Assembly: GCF_000224065.1 (NCBI RefSeq)
Contig: NZ_AFWT01000023.1
Span: 1-64,000 of the forward strand
Source: Thiorhodococcus drewsii AZ1
GTDB lineage: Bacteria; Pseudomonadota; Gammaproteobacteria; Chromatiales; Chromatiaceae
DNA: 64,000 nucleotides
Reading direction: 5' to 3'
A program made the translations under genes and the position numbers. The stretch's first letter is position 1; every line of letters starts with the position of its first letter. This document shows positions 7,253 to 16,229 of the stretch, piece after piece. The notes below the pieces were generated by a model that did not search any database, was not told where the DNA came from, and was given only the letters and a program-made list of their open reading frames with translations.

Positions 7253-9599
7253 CGCTTGCTCTCGGTAATACCATCGCCCGCCAGGCAGACTCCAATACCC
7301 GCTGCGATCTCAGCGCGCTGCCCTTGAGGTCGCCCAGCAAACCAAGAAGATCCGCAGAAGCGAACTGAGTCGCGGCCAATTCAACCTTCGCGGCTTGTCG
7401 TGCCAGATGGCGCAATCCGAGTCCATTGGCAGCACCGCGCAAGCGATGGGCCACAGCGGCAATGGTCGCCGGCTGCGGCTCAGGTCCATCGTCCAATTCG
7501 GCCAGTGAGACCGAGCAAACCCGCTCGAAGGCGGAGACGATTCTCTCGGTACGCGCAACACCCAGCTGCTCCAGATGCTCGCAGATCACCGATCGATCCA
7601 GGAAACGAACCCGCGCACCTGGATTCGTCAGGTTCGCGAGCGTGCGTTGCAACTCCTGCGGGTCAAAGGGCTTGATGAGCAGCGCGTCGATCGTATCGCG
7701 GCGCTTGATCTCGCTGCGGGCAACATGAGCGGTAACGGCGACGATCGGCATTCGCCAATCTGTGAGCTCCCGGATCCGAGCGGCCACTTCAAAACCGTCC
7801 ATGTCTGGCAGACGGATGTCGAGTACGACCACATCGAAACCCGGCTGCGATTGCGTCTTCAGCGCATCAATGGCGTCTGCGCCATTCCCGGCGATTGTGA
7901 CGCTGTGACCGGCACACTCAAGCAAGCCACAGGCGACGAGTTGGTTGACCTCATCGTCTTCAACGAGCAGTAGCGAAAGTGGCCGCGAGGGCTGCGGTAC
8001 ATCCACTACAGGACAGGCCGGTGCAGCGGGCTCCCCCGCTGGCGGTAAGGCAATCTCGAGCCAAAAAATGCTCCCGCGCGATCGAGCAGGATCCACCCCG
8101 ATGCGCCCGCCCATGATCCTCGTCAAATGCTGGCAAATGGCCAGGCCGAGGCCACTACCGCTGCCGCGCGCGCGATCGCGGGCCGGGGAAGCCCGGTGCA
8201 ACTGCGTAAAGGGCAGAAAAAGTCGCTCGCGCTCTTCGGCTGCAATTCCAGGCCCGCAATCCTCAACTTCAAAACGCACGACAGTGCCTTCAAGACGGCG
8301 CAGCCCAAGCCTGACGTCGCCCTGATCGCCAAATTTGAGTGCATTACCGACCAAATTCAGCAGCACTTGTTGCAGCTTGCAGGAATCGCCGCGCACGATT
8401 GCGGTGGATACATCAGGGGCATCGAGGACCAGTCCAAGCCCGAGTTCTTTGGCGCGGGGGGACATGATGGCCATCACATTGTCCAGAATCTCGCGCAGAT
8501 TGAATGGACCCGCATCAAGCGCAAGCTTGCCGGCCTCGATGCGCGAGTAGTCGAGCACATTGTCGATCAGGGTCTGGAGCCGCTCCCCAGAGCGTGCAAT
8601 GGCGGTGACATAGGACTGCTGTTCCTGCGTGAGCTGATCCCGCCCCAACAGCCGAACCGCACCAAGAATCCCGTTCAGAGGCGTGCGGATTTCATGACTG
8701 ACCGTGGCGAGGAATGCGGATTTGGCCCGATTCGCTTGCTCGGTTTCGGCCAAGGCGCGCAAGTGGGCGGTCACGTCGCTCAACACCAACAACGAGCCCG
8801 AGTACTTGCTGCCGGTTTCGAGAACAGCTCTGCGGTGAACCTCGAAGCTACGTCGCCCCTGTGCGGTCTCCAAGGTAATGGTCGTATCGTCTTCGAGCCC
8901 CTGACCACTGAAGAATGCGTCGATGCGTTTGCGTTCGGGAAGCTCGCCTTGCGGACAATAGTAGGCCTCGCCTGAATCGGTCTCGATTCCCAGCAGCCGC
9001 CAGGCTGCGGCATTCAGGTTCTCCACCTTGCCCGCCACGTCGAGCACGAATGCCGGATCGCGAATGCTTTCAAAGAGCGTCAGATACTTGTCTTTTTCAT
9101 TCGCCAGAAGCCGGTTCTTAGCCGTTAGGTCCGCGATCACCTCGTCTTTGTCCGGGCGATCCCAGTCGGCGCAGACGGCAAGCTCGGCCCGATCGAAGAA
9201 GCGCTCGACAAAACGCTGCGCGCGGGTGTGCTCATGCTCCGGCAGTGGGCATTCGCGCACCAGATCCAGATAGCAGGCGCGAAAATGCTTGATGAGACCT
9301 AAAAAGAGACCCAGCGTGACGCCACGAGCGCGATGCCGCCGCCCGGTCTCGAGCGCGAATTGACAATACGGCTCCGTTTGATAATCGGCTTCAGCGATGA
9401 TGGGCGGCAGATCCGCCCAGGCCGACAGTGCGGCACAGAGGTCGGTGTTGAGCCCCAGGACGGACTCCCGCCAGGCGCGCGTCAACGCGGGCGTATATTG
9501 GAAGTAACCTGTGTCGCTCGCCGCGTGAATGACCTGATCGACCAGGCTGTCTTCGTTCTCACGGATATGCGCAGTGAGCAACTGCAAGGCGTCAGTCAT
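7239..9599 (-). CDS. Cytosolic tripartite hybrid histidine kinase
   Basis: A 786-residue kinase without a clear membrane segment. Residues 1-150 form a helical region resembling RsbR-type N-terminal input domains, followed by a short coiled segment and a PAS domain from about 175 (FESIRDPAFVLDVAGK). The dimerisation/phosphoacceptor domain has His302 (ATVSHEIRTPLNG). The ATPase domain has the N, G1 and G2 boxes (LLNLVGNALKF, VEDCGPGIA, GSGLGLAI), followed by a receiver (VVVLDIRLPDMDG) and a C-terminal HPt domain (AAVAHRLRGAANGLG). It probably phosphorylates the adjacent response regulator. A soluble sensor suggests a cytosolic signal; which one is not evident. An 8-codon upstream frame overlaps the start. 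Confidence 0.9.
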   Translation of the reverse strand: MTDALQLLTAHIRENEDSLVDQVIHAASDTGYFQYTPALTRAWRESVLGLNTDLCAALSAWADLPPIIAEADYQTEPYCQFALETGRRHRARGVTLGLFLGLIKHFRACYLDLVRECPLPEHEHTRAQRFVERFFDRAELAVCADWDRPDKDEVIADLTAKNRLLANEKDKYLTLFESIRDPAFVLDVAGKVENLNAAAWRLLGIETDSGEAYYCPQGELPERKRIDAFFSGQGLEDDTTITLETAQGRRSFEVHRRAVLETGSKYSGSLLVLSDVTAHLRALAETEQANRAKSAFLATVSHEIRTPLNGILGAVRLLGRDQLTQEQQSYVTAIARSGERLQTLIDNVLDYSRIEAGKLALDAGPFNLREILDNVMAIMSPRAKELGLGLVLDAPDVSTAIVRGDSCKLQQVLLNLVGNALKFGDQGDVRLGLRRLEGTVVRFEVEDCGPGIAAEERERLFLPFTQLHRASPARDRARGSGSGLGLAICQHLTRIMGGRIGVDPARSRGSIFWLEIALPPAGEPAAPACPVVDVPQPSRPLSLLLVEDDEVNQLVACGLLECAGHSVTIAGNGADAIDALKTQSQPGFDVVVLDIRLPDMDGFEVAARIRELTDWRMPIVAVTAHVARSEIKRRDTIDALLIKPFDPQELQRTLANLTNPGARVRFLDRSVICEHLEQLGVARTERIVSAFERVCSVSLAELDDGPEPQPATIAAVAHRLRGAANGLGLRHLARQAAKVELAATQFASADLLGLLGDLKGSALRSQRVLESAWRAMVLPRASANDS

Positions 9600-9666
9600 C
9601 GCAGGGGATCTCAGTCATCGCAGCCGATCAGTTTGAGGCTACGCCAGCTTAGGCTATTTCTGTCAA

Positions 9667-9793
9667 TGTTCATACCATCTGGCTTGTCTTGACGCCCGCC
9701 TTCGGTGTCGCACCACCCGTCACATAGCCCGGCTATGCTCCGGGTGGTGCTCCTTGAAGGCGAGCCTCAATCCGGCGCCATCTGGTATCAACA
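9667..9793. repeat. 127-bp long imperfect palindrome (MITE/REP-like)
   Basis: The outer arms TGTTCATACCA (9667-9677) and TGGTATCAACA (9783-9793) pair at 10 of 11 positions. Inside are GCACCACCCG pairing with CGGGTGGTGC, GCCTTC pairing with GAAGGC, and an apical TAGCC/GGCTA. It lies in the gap between the hybrid kinase and the Mrp-like gene. It could be a miniature mobile element or a strong bidirectional terminator for the molybdoenzyme operon. Confidence 0.6.
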
Positions 9794-9835
9794 TTTCCGG
9801 CAATCGCCTTAGCGGGGCGCGGCAACCCCTATCAA

Positions 9836-10753
9836 TCAACGCGCGAGCCGCTGTGCCAAATCTTTAAAGATGCATGCCTCCAGGCTGTCTGGGGCGCTAA
9901 AGACCACCGATTGTCCGGCGTCAGAGGCTGATGCGAGCCGCAGCGAGACAGGTACCTCTGCAAGCCGCTCCAAGCCCGCCGCGGTGAGCTGCTCGCTCAT
10001 CTCCGAGCGCGGGAACAGCTCGATCTCACCGGCACAATGCGGACACACCAGACCGGCCATGTTTGCTACCCAGCCCAGCATGGGCAAACCTCGCTCGCGG
10101 CAGAATCGGGCGGCCTTGAGGCTGTCATGCAGGGCAACCGCCTGCGTCGTTGTGACCAGCAGTGCCGTTGCTTCGGTGTCCTCGATCAGATCGCACATGG
10201 TGATCAGTTCGTTACCGGTGCCGGGCGGCATATCCAGAATCCAATAGTCGAGCGGCCCCCAGTCGAAGGAACCCACCAGATGGTGGATAAAGTCGAATTT
10301 GTAGGCATCGCGCCAGACGACCGGGGAATCCGGCTCCGGCAGCAGCATGGCCAAGGATCCCAAGGTTAAGGTGGCGGCACCGTCCGGGGAGCGAAACTCG
10401 ACAGGCCGAATGCCGGCGTGTCCGACCTTGACCCGCGCGGACTGACAACCGAAAAAGACCCCGGCATTCGGACCGTGAATGTCGGCGTCGCCCAACCCAA
10501 CACGATGACCTTCCTGAGCAAGCGCTGCGGCAAGATTGGCCGCGACGGTGCTCTTGCCAACGCCGCCCTTGTTGCCAAGGACAAGCACGATCCGATCGAT
10601 CACAGCCAGTCGTGAAGCAATGAGCTCACGATCATGGCCCGGCTTGTCGCGCTGACATTCGGGCTCGTCCGGGCAGAAGCTGCAGGCATGTCCCCTTGTG
10701 CAAGGTTCCAGATCCTGAGCGGGCGGGTGCAGAGTGACGTTTGGCGCTGGCAT
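9836..10753 (-). CDS. Mrp/NBP35-like P-loop ATPase, last gene of the molybdoenzyme operon
   Basis: A 305-residue ParA/MinD-fold ATPase with the deviant Walker A GNKGGVGKST (residues 60-69) and the DMPPGTGNE motif characteristic of Mrp/NBP35 iron-sulfur carriers. The N-terminus carries four cysteines (18, 24, 27, 33) as in NBP35-type proteins, and a CPHC pair lies near residue 230. It starts four bases after the gamma-subunit gene, so it is in the same operon. A role in assembling Fe-S clusters or cofactor in the neighbouring oxidoreductase is inferred from the context; members of this family act as scaffolds or carriers. Confidence 0.85.
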   Translation of the reverse strand: MPAPNVTLHPPAQDLEPCTRGHACSFCPDEPECQRDKPGHDRELIASRLAVIDRIVLVLGNKGGVGKSTVAANLAAALAQEGHRVGLGDADIHGPNAGVFFGCQSARVKVGHAGIRPVEFRSPDGAATLTLGSLAMLLPEPDSPVVWRDAYKFDFIHHLVGSFDWGPLDYWILDMPPGTGNELITMCDLIEDTEATALLVTTTQAVALHDSLKAARFCRERGLPMLGWVANMAGLVCPHCAGEIELFPRSEMSEQLTAAGLERLAEVPVSLRLASASDAGQSVVFSAPDSLEACIFKDLAQRLAR

Positions 10754-10757
10754 CGGT

Positions 10758-11537
10758 CTAACCCGCCTTGAGCGGGCTCAGATCAACCTTGATCCAGCCA
10801 GGGGTGGTGCGTTTGAGGCCATCGCGCTGATCCAAAGCACCTTGCCAAACCGCAAAGGCCATCGAACGCACCATGCCGGGCTCGAACTGTGCGTCATATT
10901 CGCCATCGGTCGCGAGCGGTCGCGACAAGATGACTGTCCATTGGTTATCTTCGGCCGCAGCGGCCTTGGCATAATGGCTGCGCGCGCTGACAGGCTGTTC
11001 CGGCAAATGCGTCGCCGAGCCAAAGCCACCTGCTGCCAGGTTCTCAGCGCTCTCGCTATCCGAACGCCAATACCAGATGTTGACGGGTCTCCCGGGGGCG
11101 CCCATGGTATGCGAGGTCTGTTGATCCGCGTTGACGGTAAACTGCACGGCAACGCCATCGCGCGACTGATCCATGCCCGTCTTGCGATCTGGTGTCGCAT
11201 CATGCCACCGCAGCTTGACATAGAGGCGTTCACCGTCGCTGGCGACGCTGAAAAAGAGCGGCATCGGCTCGCCCGAGTTGGCCTTGCGCAGCTCGACCGA
11301 GCGGTGCACCACGGGCACCGGCACCACTTGCACCTCATACTCGGGCACCCGCTCCCAGAGGATCTCAAGCGGATCATTGGCGACCCGCAAAAAGACATGC
11401 GGAGGAAACACCGTTAATGGAATGGTATCCCCAGGCTTGACCGAGAGCGCATTCGGATCGGCGAGGCTCGCTGTGATCGGTGACAACAATCCCATCGCCA
11501 GAACCAAGATACTGGCCGTTCGCAATCGCTTGTCCAT
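10758..11537 (-). CDS. Heme b-binding gamma subunit of type II DMSO-reductase-family enzyme
   Basis: A 259-residue exported protein with a cleavable signal peptide (basic MDKRLR, hydrophobic core, ASLADP). The body matches the EB_dh/cytochrome c-552-like fold of the gamma subunits of ethylbenzene dehydrogenase, DMS dehydrogenase, selenate reductase and chlorate reductase, for example DGVAVQFTVN and NIWYWRSDSES. In that family a Met and a Lys bind one heme b that passes electrons between the catalytic dimer and a cytochrome; HTMGAPGRPV is a candidate Met region. It follows the chaperone gene by 3 bases, giving the A-B-D-C order of that family. Confidence 0.85.
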   Translation of the reverse strand: MDKRLRTASILVLAMGLLSPITASLADPNALSVKPGDTIPLTVFPPHVFLRVANDPLEILWERVPEYEVQVVPVPVVHRSVELRKANSGEPMPLFFSVASDGERLYVKLRWHDATPDRKTGMDQSRDGVAVQFTVNADQQTSHTMGAPGRPVNIWYWRSDSESAENLAAGGFGSATHLPEQPVSARSHYAKAAAAEDNQWTVILSRPLATDGEYDAQFEPGMVRSMAFAVWQGALDQRDGLKRTTPGWIKVDLSPLKAG

Positions 11538-11540
11538 TGG

Positions 11541-12257
11541 CTATCTCCAGAGATTTCGCGTGGGTCCCGCAACCGCCACGCCCATGGGCGGTCGCGAGAC
11601 GCTGACGTTACCGGTGGAACCGAAGCGTTCCAACTCCAGGGTCTGCAGACGCTCGAGTGCTTCTCCGAGCGCGGCGAAGACGGGATCAAAGCCCTGCTCA
11701 GCACAGGCATCCGACAGCCTTGGGACGAATTCACGACAATGCGGGCCCAGCAGCCGGGTGATGAAATCACGCTGGGCGCGTCTATACCCGGCCTCTGCAT
11801 CGCTCTGTGCCCCGGCGCGGGCCTCTAGGTGTGTGAGCCAGGCAAGACAGTCGAGCTGACAGGTCAGGTGGTCGGCCAAGGCGTTATCTCCTTGGCCGGT
11901 ACGCGCCTGTACGCCAAAGTGCTTGTAGAACTGCGCGTACTTCAGCATCAGGTGGGGCACGGGCTCGCCGGCCAGGAGGACATCGTAGGCACTCGCGCGC
12001 AGTGGAGCCAGCGGGCGTCCTTTGGAACCCGTGTCGAACAATGCGATGTACTGGGCTTCAAAGTCCTGAAAATCGACGCTAAGGCTGGGCAACCCAATGC
12101 GCACGCCGTGGGCTATTGCCAATGCTTCTTCAAGGGCCTGTTGAAAGCCCCGATCAGCGAGCAGTCCGTGCAGCTCGGGAACCGGATGGGCGAAGGCAAT
12201 GGAGAGCAACTGCCAGGCTCGTGAGCGCTCTAAAATCTGTTCGTGGTTTTGCGTCAT
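11541..12257 (-). CDS. TorD/NarJ-type assembly chaperone (delta subunit)
   Basis: A 238-residue all-helical cytosolic protein with the TorD/NarJ pattern: an N-terminal RSRAWQLLSIAFAHP, a central YIALFDTGSKGRP.PLRASAY and a helical C-terminus. Such chaperones bind the twin-arginine signal of their own molybdoenzyme and insert the cofactor before export. The gene lies between the beta and gamma genes with gaps of 4 and 3 bases, exactly where SerD/DdhD/ClrD lie. It is not expected to be part of the mature enzyme. Confidence 0.85.
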   Translation of the reverse strand: MTQNHEQILERSRAWQLLSIAFAHPVPELHGLLADRGFQQALEEALAIAHGVRIGLPSLSVDFQDFEAQYIALFDTGSKGRPLAPLRASAYDVLLAGEPVPHLMLKYAQFYKHFGVQARTGQGDNALADHLTCQLDCLAWLTHLEARAGAQSDAEAGYRRAQRDFITRLLGPHCREFVPRLSDACAEQGFDPVFAALGEALERLQTLELERFGSTGNVSVSRPPMGVAVAGPTRNLWR

Positions 12258-12261
12258 AGCA

Positions 12262-13248
12262 TTACCCCAGCTTGAAGAGCGCCTTCTGGCGCTGGCCGAT
12301 CAGCAGATCCATCAATTCGGAGTCCTCGCCTCGCGCCTTGCGCGCGCGCTCAGCGGCCAAGGTTTCCAGAACCTCGCTAACGCGCGGGCCGAACAACCCC
12401 TCCAGATACTCGATTGGAATGCGCCGCGTCGCGTCCGGACTTCCATCCGGCTTGAATCGCGGCGGTGAATCCGGCGGGACATAGAAGACGTTCGGACGGG
12501 TGCCGCGATCAGCGAGCAGCGGCAACGCCACCTTGTACTTATCCACCAGCTGATACACCGGACCCTCGATGTCGTCGGCATAGCCGACCGTGCGCAAGCG
12601 GCCGACGCACTGGCGGGCGCAGGCCTGCGGTAAGCCTTTCTCGATGCGCGGATAGCAAAACAGGCACTTCTCGGACGTGCCAGTCCGTTCGTTGAAGTAG
12701 ACCTTTTTGTACGGGCAGGCAGTGACGCAGTAGCGGTAGCCGCGGCAGCGCTCCTGATCCACAAGAACGATGCCGTCTTCCTGACGTTTATAGATCGCTT
12801 TGCGCGGACAGGCAGCAAGGCACCCGGGGTTGCTGCAATGGTTGCACAGCCTTGGCAAATAAAAGTAATGGGCATTCGGGTACACCCCCTCGCCCTTGTC
12901 CTCATCCCAGTTGGCCCCCCAGGTCGGGGAGACATTCGGGCGCAGCGAGGTTTCGCTCCCGTTGATCAGGCTCTCCTCGTAGTTGTATTCCCAGGGGATG
13001 CCATAGTCCTCGAGCGGCGGCGTCTGGCCGATGTTGAGCTGGCCGTCTTTGTTAAAACCGCCGCCTTTTTCCTGGAAGTTGCGCGGGTAACCCGCGCCGG
13101 GGCGGGTCTCGACATTGTTCCAGTACATGTATTCGCGACCGTTGCGGTTCGTCCACATCATTTTGCAGGCCGAAGTACAGGTATGGCAGCCGATGCACTT
13201 GTTGAGGTCTATGACCATGCGCAGCTGGCGCTTGGATCCATTAGTCAT
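12262..13248 (-). CDS. Iron-sulfur beta subunit of type II DMSO-reductase-family enzyme
   Basis: A 328-residue four-cluster ferredoxin subunit. Cysteine sets visible are CIGCHTCTSAC (from residue 18), CNHCSNPGCLAACP, CRGYRYCVTACP and CLFC...CARQC. In the third set a tyrosine stands where the second cysteine of a [4Fe-4S] ligand set would be (CRGYRYC), as the tryptophan does in NarH, which predicts one [3Fe-4S] and three [4Fe-4S] clusters. The frame is open 17 codons upstream, but the ATG at 13248 has a GGAGCACC ribosome-binding site and starts the domain correctly. It has no signal peptide and should be co-exported with alpha. Confidence 0.9.
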   Translation of the reverse strand: MTNGSKRQLRMVIDLNKCIGCHTCTSACKMMWTNRNGREYMYWNNVETRPGAGYPRNFQEKGGGFNKDGQLNIGQTPPLEDYGIPWEYNYEESLINGSETSLRPNVSPTWGANWDEDKGEGVYPNAHYFYLPRLCNHCSNPGCLAACPRKAIYKRQEDGIVLVDQERCRGYRYCVTACPYKKVYFNERTGTSEKCLFCYPRIEKGLPQACARQCVGRLRTVGYADDIEGPVYQLVDKYKVALPLLADRGTRPNVFYVPPDSPPRFKPDGSPDATRRIPIEYLEGLFGPRVSEVLETLAAERARKARGEDSELMDLLIGQRQKALFKLG

Positions 13249-13267
13249 CGAAAGGTGCTCCAGGGCT

Positions 13268-16000
13268 TCAGGCCCGCTCGATGTCGACGCTGCTCTCATG
13301 CGCCAACTGGTTTGCGTTCCACTTCCACAGGCTAAATTTCAAGTGGCCCCAATTGCCGACTAGCTCGAGCGGCTGGAGTATGGTTGCAGTGACATTATTC
13401 AGCGGCTTGCGCTGCTCGTACTGGTGAGGCTCCCAGCCGTGCTCCATCATCAGCGAATCCGCCGGCAAGCTTGGATAGAACTTCGCCTGCGCAAAAAACT
13501 CACCAATTCCATTGAACACCCGCACCCTGGAGCCATCCGCGATTCCTTTGCTTTCAGCCAGCAAGGGGCTGATGTAAAGGTTCGGCTCGCCCCGTTGCAG
13601 TCGCATCATGAACTTGTTCGAGCGCCAGTTGCTGTGGATCCCCCATCGGGTATGAGGCGTGTAGAAGTTCAGCGGATATCTGGAGGCATCCTTTCCGGCG
13701 TGGTGACGTGCTGTCGGGACCCGCGCCCCAAGCCGCATGAAGCGGTCGTGGTCGCAGTAAAAGGTGATGCGGCCGGACAGCGTCGGATAGGGCTCCTTGT
13801 CAACCACCTGGCGCTCGAACGGATGCATGGGTTTGTCCGCGTGTAATGGACTGTGCGCTGGCCCGCCCTTGGCGTTGAGGACGAAAAAGCCGCGCTTGGC
13901 ACCCTCCTCGAGCGTGCCGTCAAGCTCGGGACTGTTATCGACCAGCCAGCGGGCCGCGTCCTCCTGGGTTTTGAGCGCTCCGTCCATCGTGAAATCGTCG
14001 TAAATGCGGTCGAGATCACGGGTCACGGTGCCGTCCTGAATGGACCCAATGCCGCGTGCAATCGCGCGATCCTGGATCTTGCGCGCCAACAGGGCCATGA
14101 TGTCCCAATCTGGCTTGGCCTCACCGATGGGCTCGACCGGCGCGGTAAAGACGTTGACAAACCGGTGGAAGCCGACCGAGCGCAGGTCCCATGCCTCATA
14201 GTGACTGGCGGCCGGCAATATGTAGTCGGCCCACTCGGCGGTCGAATCCATGCGCACATTGACATCGACGAAGAGCTCCTCGACCTCCTCGAGAACGCGC
14301 TCGCGGTAGCGGTTCGCACCCTTGTTGCGCCGAAATTTGTTGTCGGCAATCAGGATCATGCCCTTGACCTTGCCGTAATAGGGCATCCCCTGCTCGTCGA
14401 TGCTCTCCTTGATCATCTCGAGCAACTCATCGACGTTGAATCCGACGCGTTCTTTCAACTTGACCGGGTCATAATGCTCGATGGTTTCGCGATACATCTC
14501 CCCGCGCATGAACTCGCCAAGCCCGCCTGCCTCGAGTCGCGGGAGCTTCTTGAAGCCAAAGAGCGCAAGCTCGAGCAGCTTGGGCTGACTCCATTCAATC
14601 CAGGATGTATCCAGTCCGCCGCTCGGCCCACCGTGGCCGGTCAGGGCCAGCAGCAGGGTCTGCGCCCAACCGGTATACATCCCATTGCTGTAACGACCGA
14701 TATTGAAGCCGTTGAGCAGAACGGCTTTCTTGGCGGCCGCCAGATAGCGTGCCTCCTGGCGGACGATATCCGGATGCACCCCAGTGACCTCCTGGGTGAC
14801 CTCGGGGGTCCAGCGCATCGCCTCGTTGCGCATATGCTCAAAGCCAGGGCGCACCTGGATGCCGGCGACCTCAAACAGGCCTTCCAGGGCCGGGTCAAGG
14901 TCACCGAGCGCGATGGAGCGCTTTTCGCTTCCCATCGACCCCGGCGCTGCAACGGCTTGATTCGTCTTTGTATCCCAGAGGAAGAAAACATCTTCCTTGC
15001 CATCGCTTTCCAGATCGCTCTGGCGCAACAGGCGGCCGTTATCCTCGCGCACCAGAAGCGTCAGATCGGTCTGCTCTTTCACAAAGGCCGGCTTGTAGAG
15101 TTTTTCTTCAAGAATCACCTGCGCAAGCGACATATTGAAGAAGGGGTCGGCACCGGGACGCATGGGAATCCACAGATCCGCGTGCACAGAGCTCGGATTG
15201 AAGTCGGGCGCGATGCTAACGACGCGTGCGCCATTCCAGCGTGCCTCCCAGATAAAGTGGGCGTCCGGGATACGCGTCGCGTTCGGATTGATCAGCGACA
15301 ACAGAATGTAGTCGGCGTCGAACCAGGCGTCCGACGTGAAGCTTTGCATTGGATCCCCGTATGCGAGGTGGGCTCCAGTATTGAGATCGCCGACGTCCGT
15401 AAAGATATCCGCCTGCACGCCACCCAATAGCGAGGCCATGCGATAAGGAGCGGCCAGGCGCACATGACTGAGGTTGCCGCTTCCTGTGTGCGTCATCAGC
15501 TGACCAGGGCCGTGCTGCTCGAAGATATCGAGCACCTTATCGGCGATTTCTGTGGTGGCCTGGTCCCAGGTGAGGCGTTGCCATTTACCCTCGCCACGCT
15601 CGCCGACGCGCTTCATCGGGTAGTGAATCCGATCGCCTTCATACATGGCGGCCGAATGGATCGCCCCCTTCTGACAACCGCGCGGGTCAGCATCCGGAAC
15701 CCGCGGATTGATCTGCGGATACTGTGCAAGCTGCTCTTCGCGCATCACGATGCCGTCCTTGACGAACACCTGCCAGGCGCAGTTGCCAAGACAATTGATG
15801 CAATGGGCCGCATAACCGATGCGGTCCCAGGTCCATTCGTCGCGATACAGATCTTCCCAGTCGCGGTAGGGGTATTCGCTGCCGAGCGGATCGGCGACGG
15901 GCTGGAGTGCGTTCAACGCCCAGGCATTGTTTGCCGCAAAAACGCCGACGCAGGAGAGTGTGGTCGTGCGCAGGAACTCACGCCGGTTTAGCATTTTCAT
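13268..16000 (-). CDS. Molybdopterin catalytic alpha subunit, type II DMSO-reductase family
   Basis: A 910-residue Mo-bis-MGD oxidoreductase. The start at 16000 is chosen because it has a strong GGAGGA site and places a twin-arginine signal (RREFL, residues 6-10) at the N-terminus, so the enzyme is periplasmic. The Fe-S ligands follow the type II pattern with His66, Cys70, Cys74 and Cys109 (AHCINCLGNC and RGCQKG). Asp202 (in DIFTDVGDLNTG) aligns with the Mo-binding Asp of NarG. Relatives are selenate, chlorate and perchlorate reductases, DMS dehydrogenase and ethylbenzene dehydrogenase. The substrate cannot be decided from sequence by eye; the operon order A-B-D-C is shared by SerABDC, DdhABDC and ClrABDC. 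Confidence 0.9.
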   Translation of the reverse strand: MKMLNRREFLRTTTLSCVGVFAANNAWALNALQPVADPLGSEYPYRDWEDLYRDEWTWDRIGYAAHCINCLGNCAWQVFVKDGIVMREEQLAQYPQINPRVPDADPRGCQKGAIHSAAMYEGDRIHYPMKRVGERGEGKWQRLTWDQATTEIADKVLDIFEQHGPGQLMTHTGSGNLSHVRLAAPYRMASLLGGVQADIFTDVGDLNTGAHLAYGDPMQSFTSDAWFDADYILLSLINPNATRIPDAHFIWEARWNGARVVSIAPDFNPSSVHADLWIPMRPGADPFFNMSLAQVILEEKLYKPAFVKEQTDLTLLVREDNGRLLRQSDLESDGKEDVFFLWDTKTNQAVAAPGSMGSEKRSIALGDLDPALEGLFEVAGIQVRPGFEHMRNEAMRWTPEVTQEVTGVHPDIVRQEARYLAAAKKAVLLNGFNIGRYSNGMYTGWAQTLLLALTGHGGPSGGLDTSWIEWSQPKLLELALFGFKKLPRLEAGGLGEFMRGEMYRETIEHYDPVKLKERVGFNVDELLEMIKESIDEQGMPYYGKVKGMILIADNKFRRNKGANRYRERVLEEVEELFVDVNVRMDSTAEWADYILPAASHYEAWDLRSVGFHRFVNVFTAPVEPIGEAKPDWDIMALLARKIQDRAIARGIGSIQDGTVTRDLDRIYDDFTMDGALKTQEDAARWLVDNSPELDGTLEEGAKRGFFVLNAKGGPAHSPLHADKPMHPFERQVVDKEPYPTLSGRITFYCDHDRFMRLGARVPTARHHAGKDASRYPLNFYTPHTRWGIHSNWRSNKFMMRLQRGEPNLYISPLLAESKGIADGSRVRVFNGIGEFFAQAKFYPSLPADSLMMEHGWEPHQYEQRKPLNNVTATILQPLELVGNWGHLKFSLWKWNANQLAHESSVDIERA

Positions 16001-16050
16001 TGTTAGGAGTCCTCCCCCTTTTCGGTGCATCACTGGCTTGCCCGATACGT

Positions 16051-16124
16051 TATAAACGGCGGCTGTAAACAGCGTCTCAGCGCGCTGTAAATGAGCGGTA
16101 AAACGTTGTAAATGGATTGCAAAC
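16051..16124. promoter_or_regulatory. Phased direct-repeat array between alpha-subunit gene and moaA
   Basis: Half-sites of the form TGTAAA start at 16064, 16086 and 16107. Weaker ones are GGTAAA at 16097 and TGCAAA at 16118, with TATAAA at 16051. From 16086 on they are spaced 11, 10 and 11 bp, and 22 bp (two turns) separates the first pair. Direct repeats at helical spacing are typical operators for OmpR/PhoB-type regulators such as the one encoded at 6.5 kb. The array lies in the divergent promoter region and could control both directions. Confidence 0.6.
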
Positions 16125-16229
16125 AGAACGGCCGGCTCAGATGTGAAGCAGTCATGTGCCAACAAGATGCGCGCGCCTCTGCTACCCTCATCCCCCACAA
16201 CAAACACTTGGAAAACGGAACCTGGCCTG

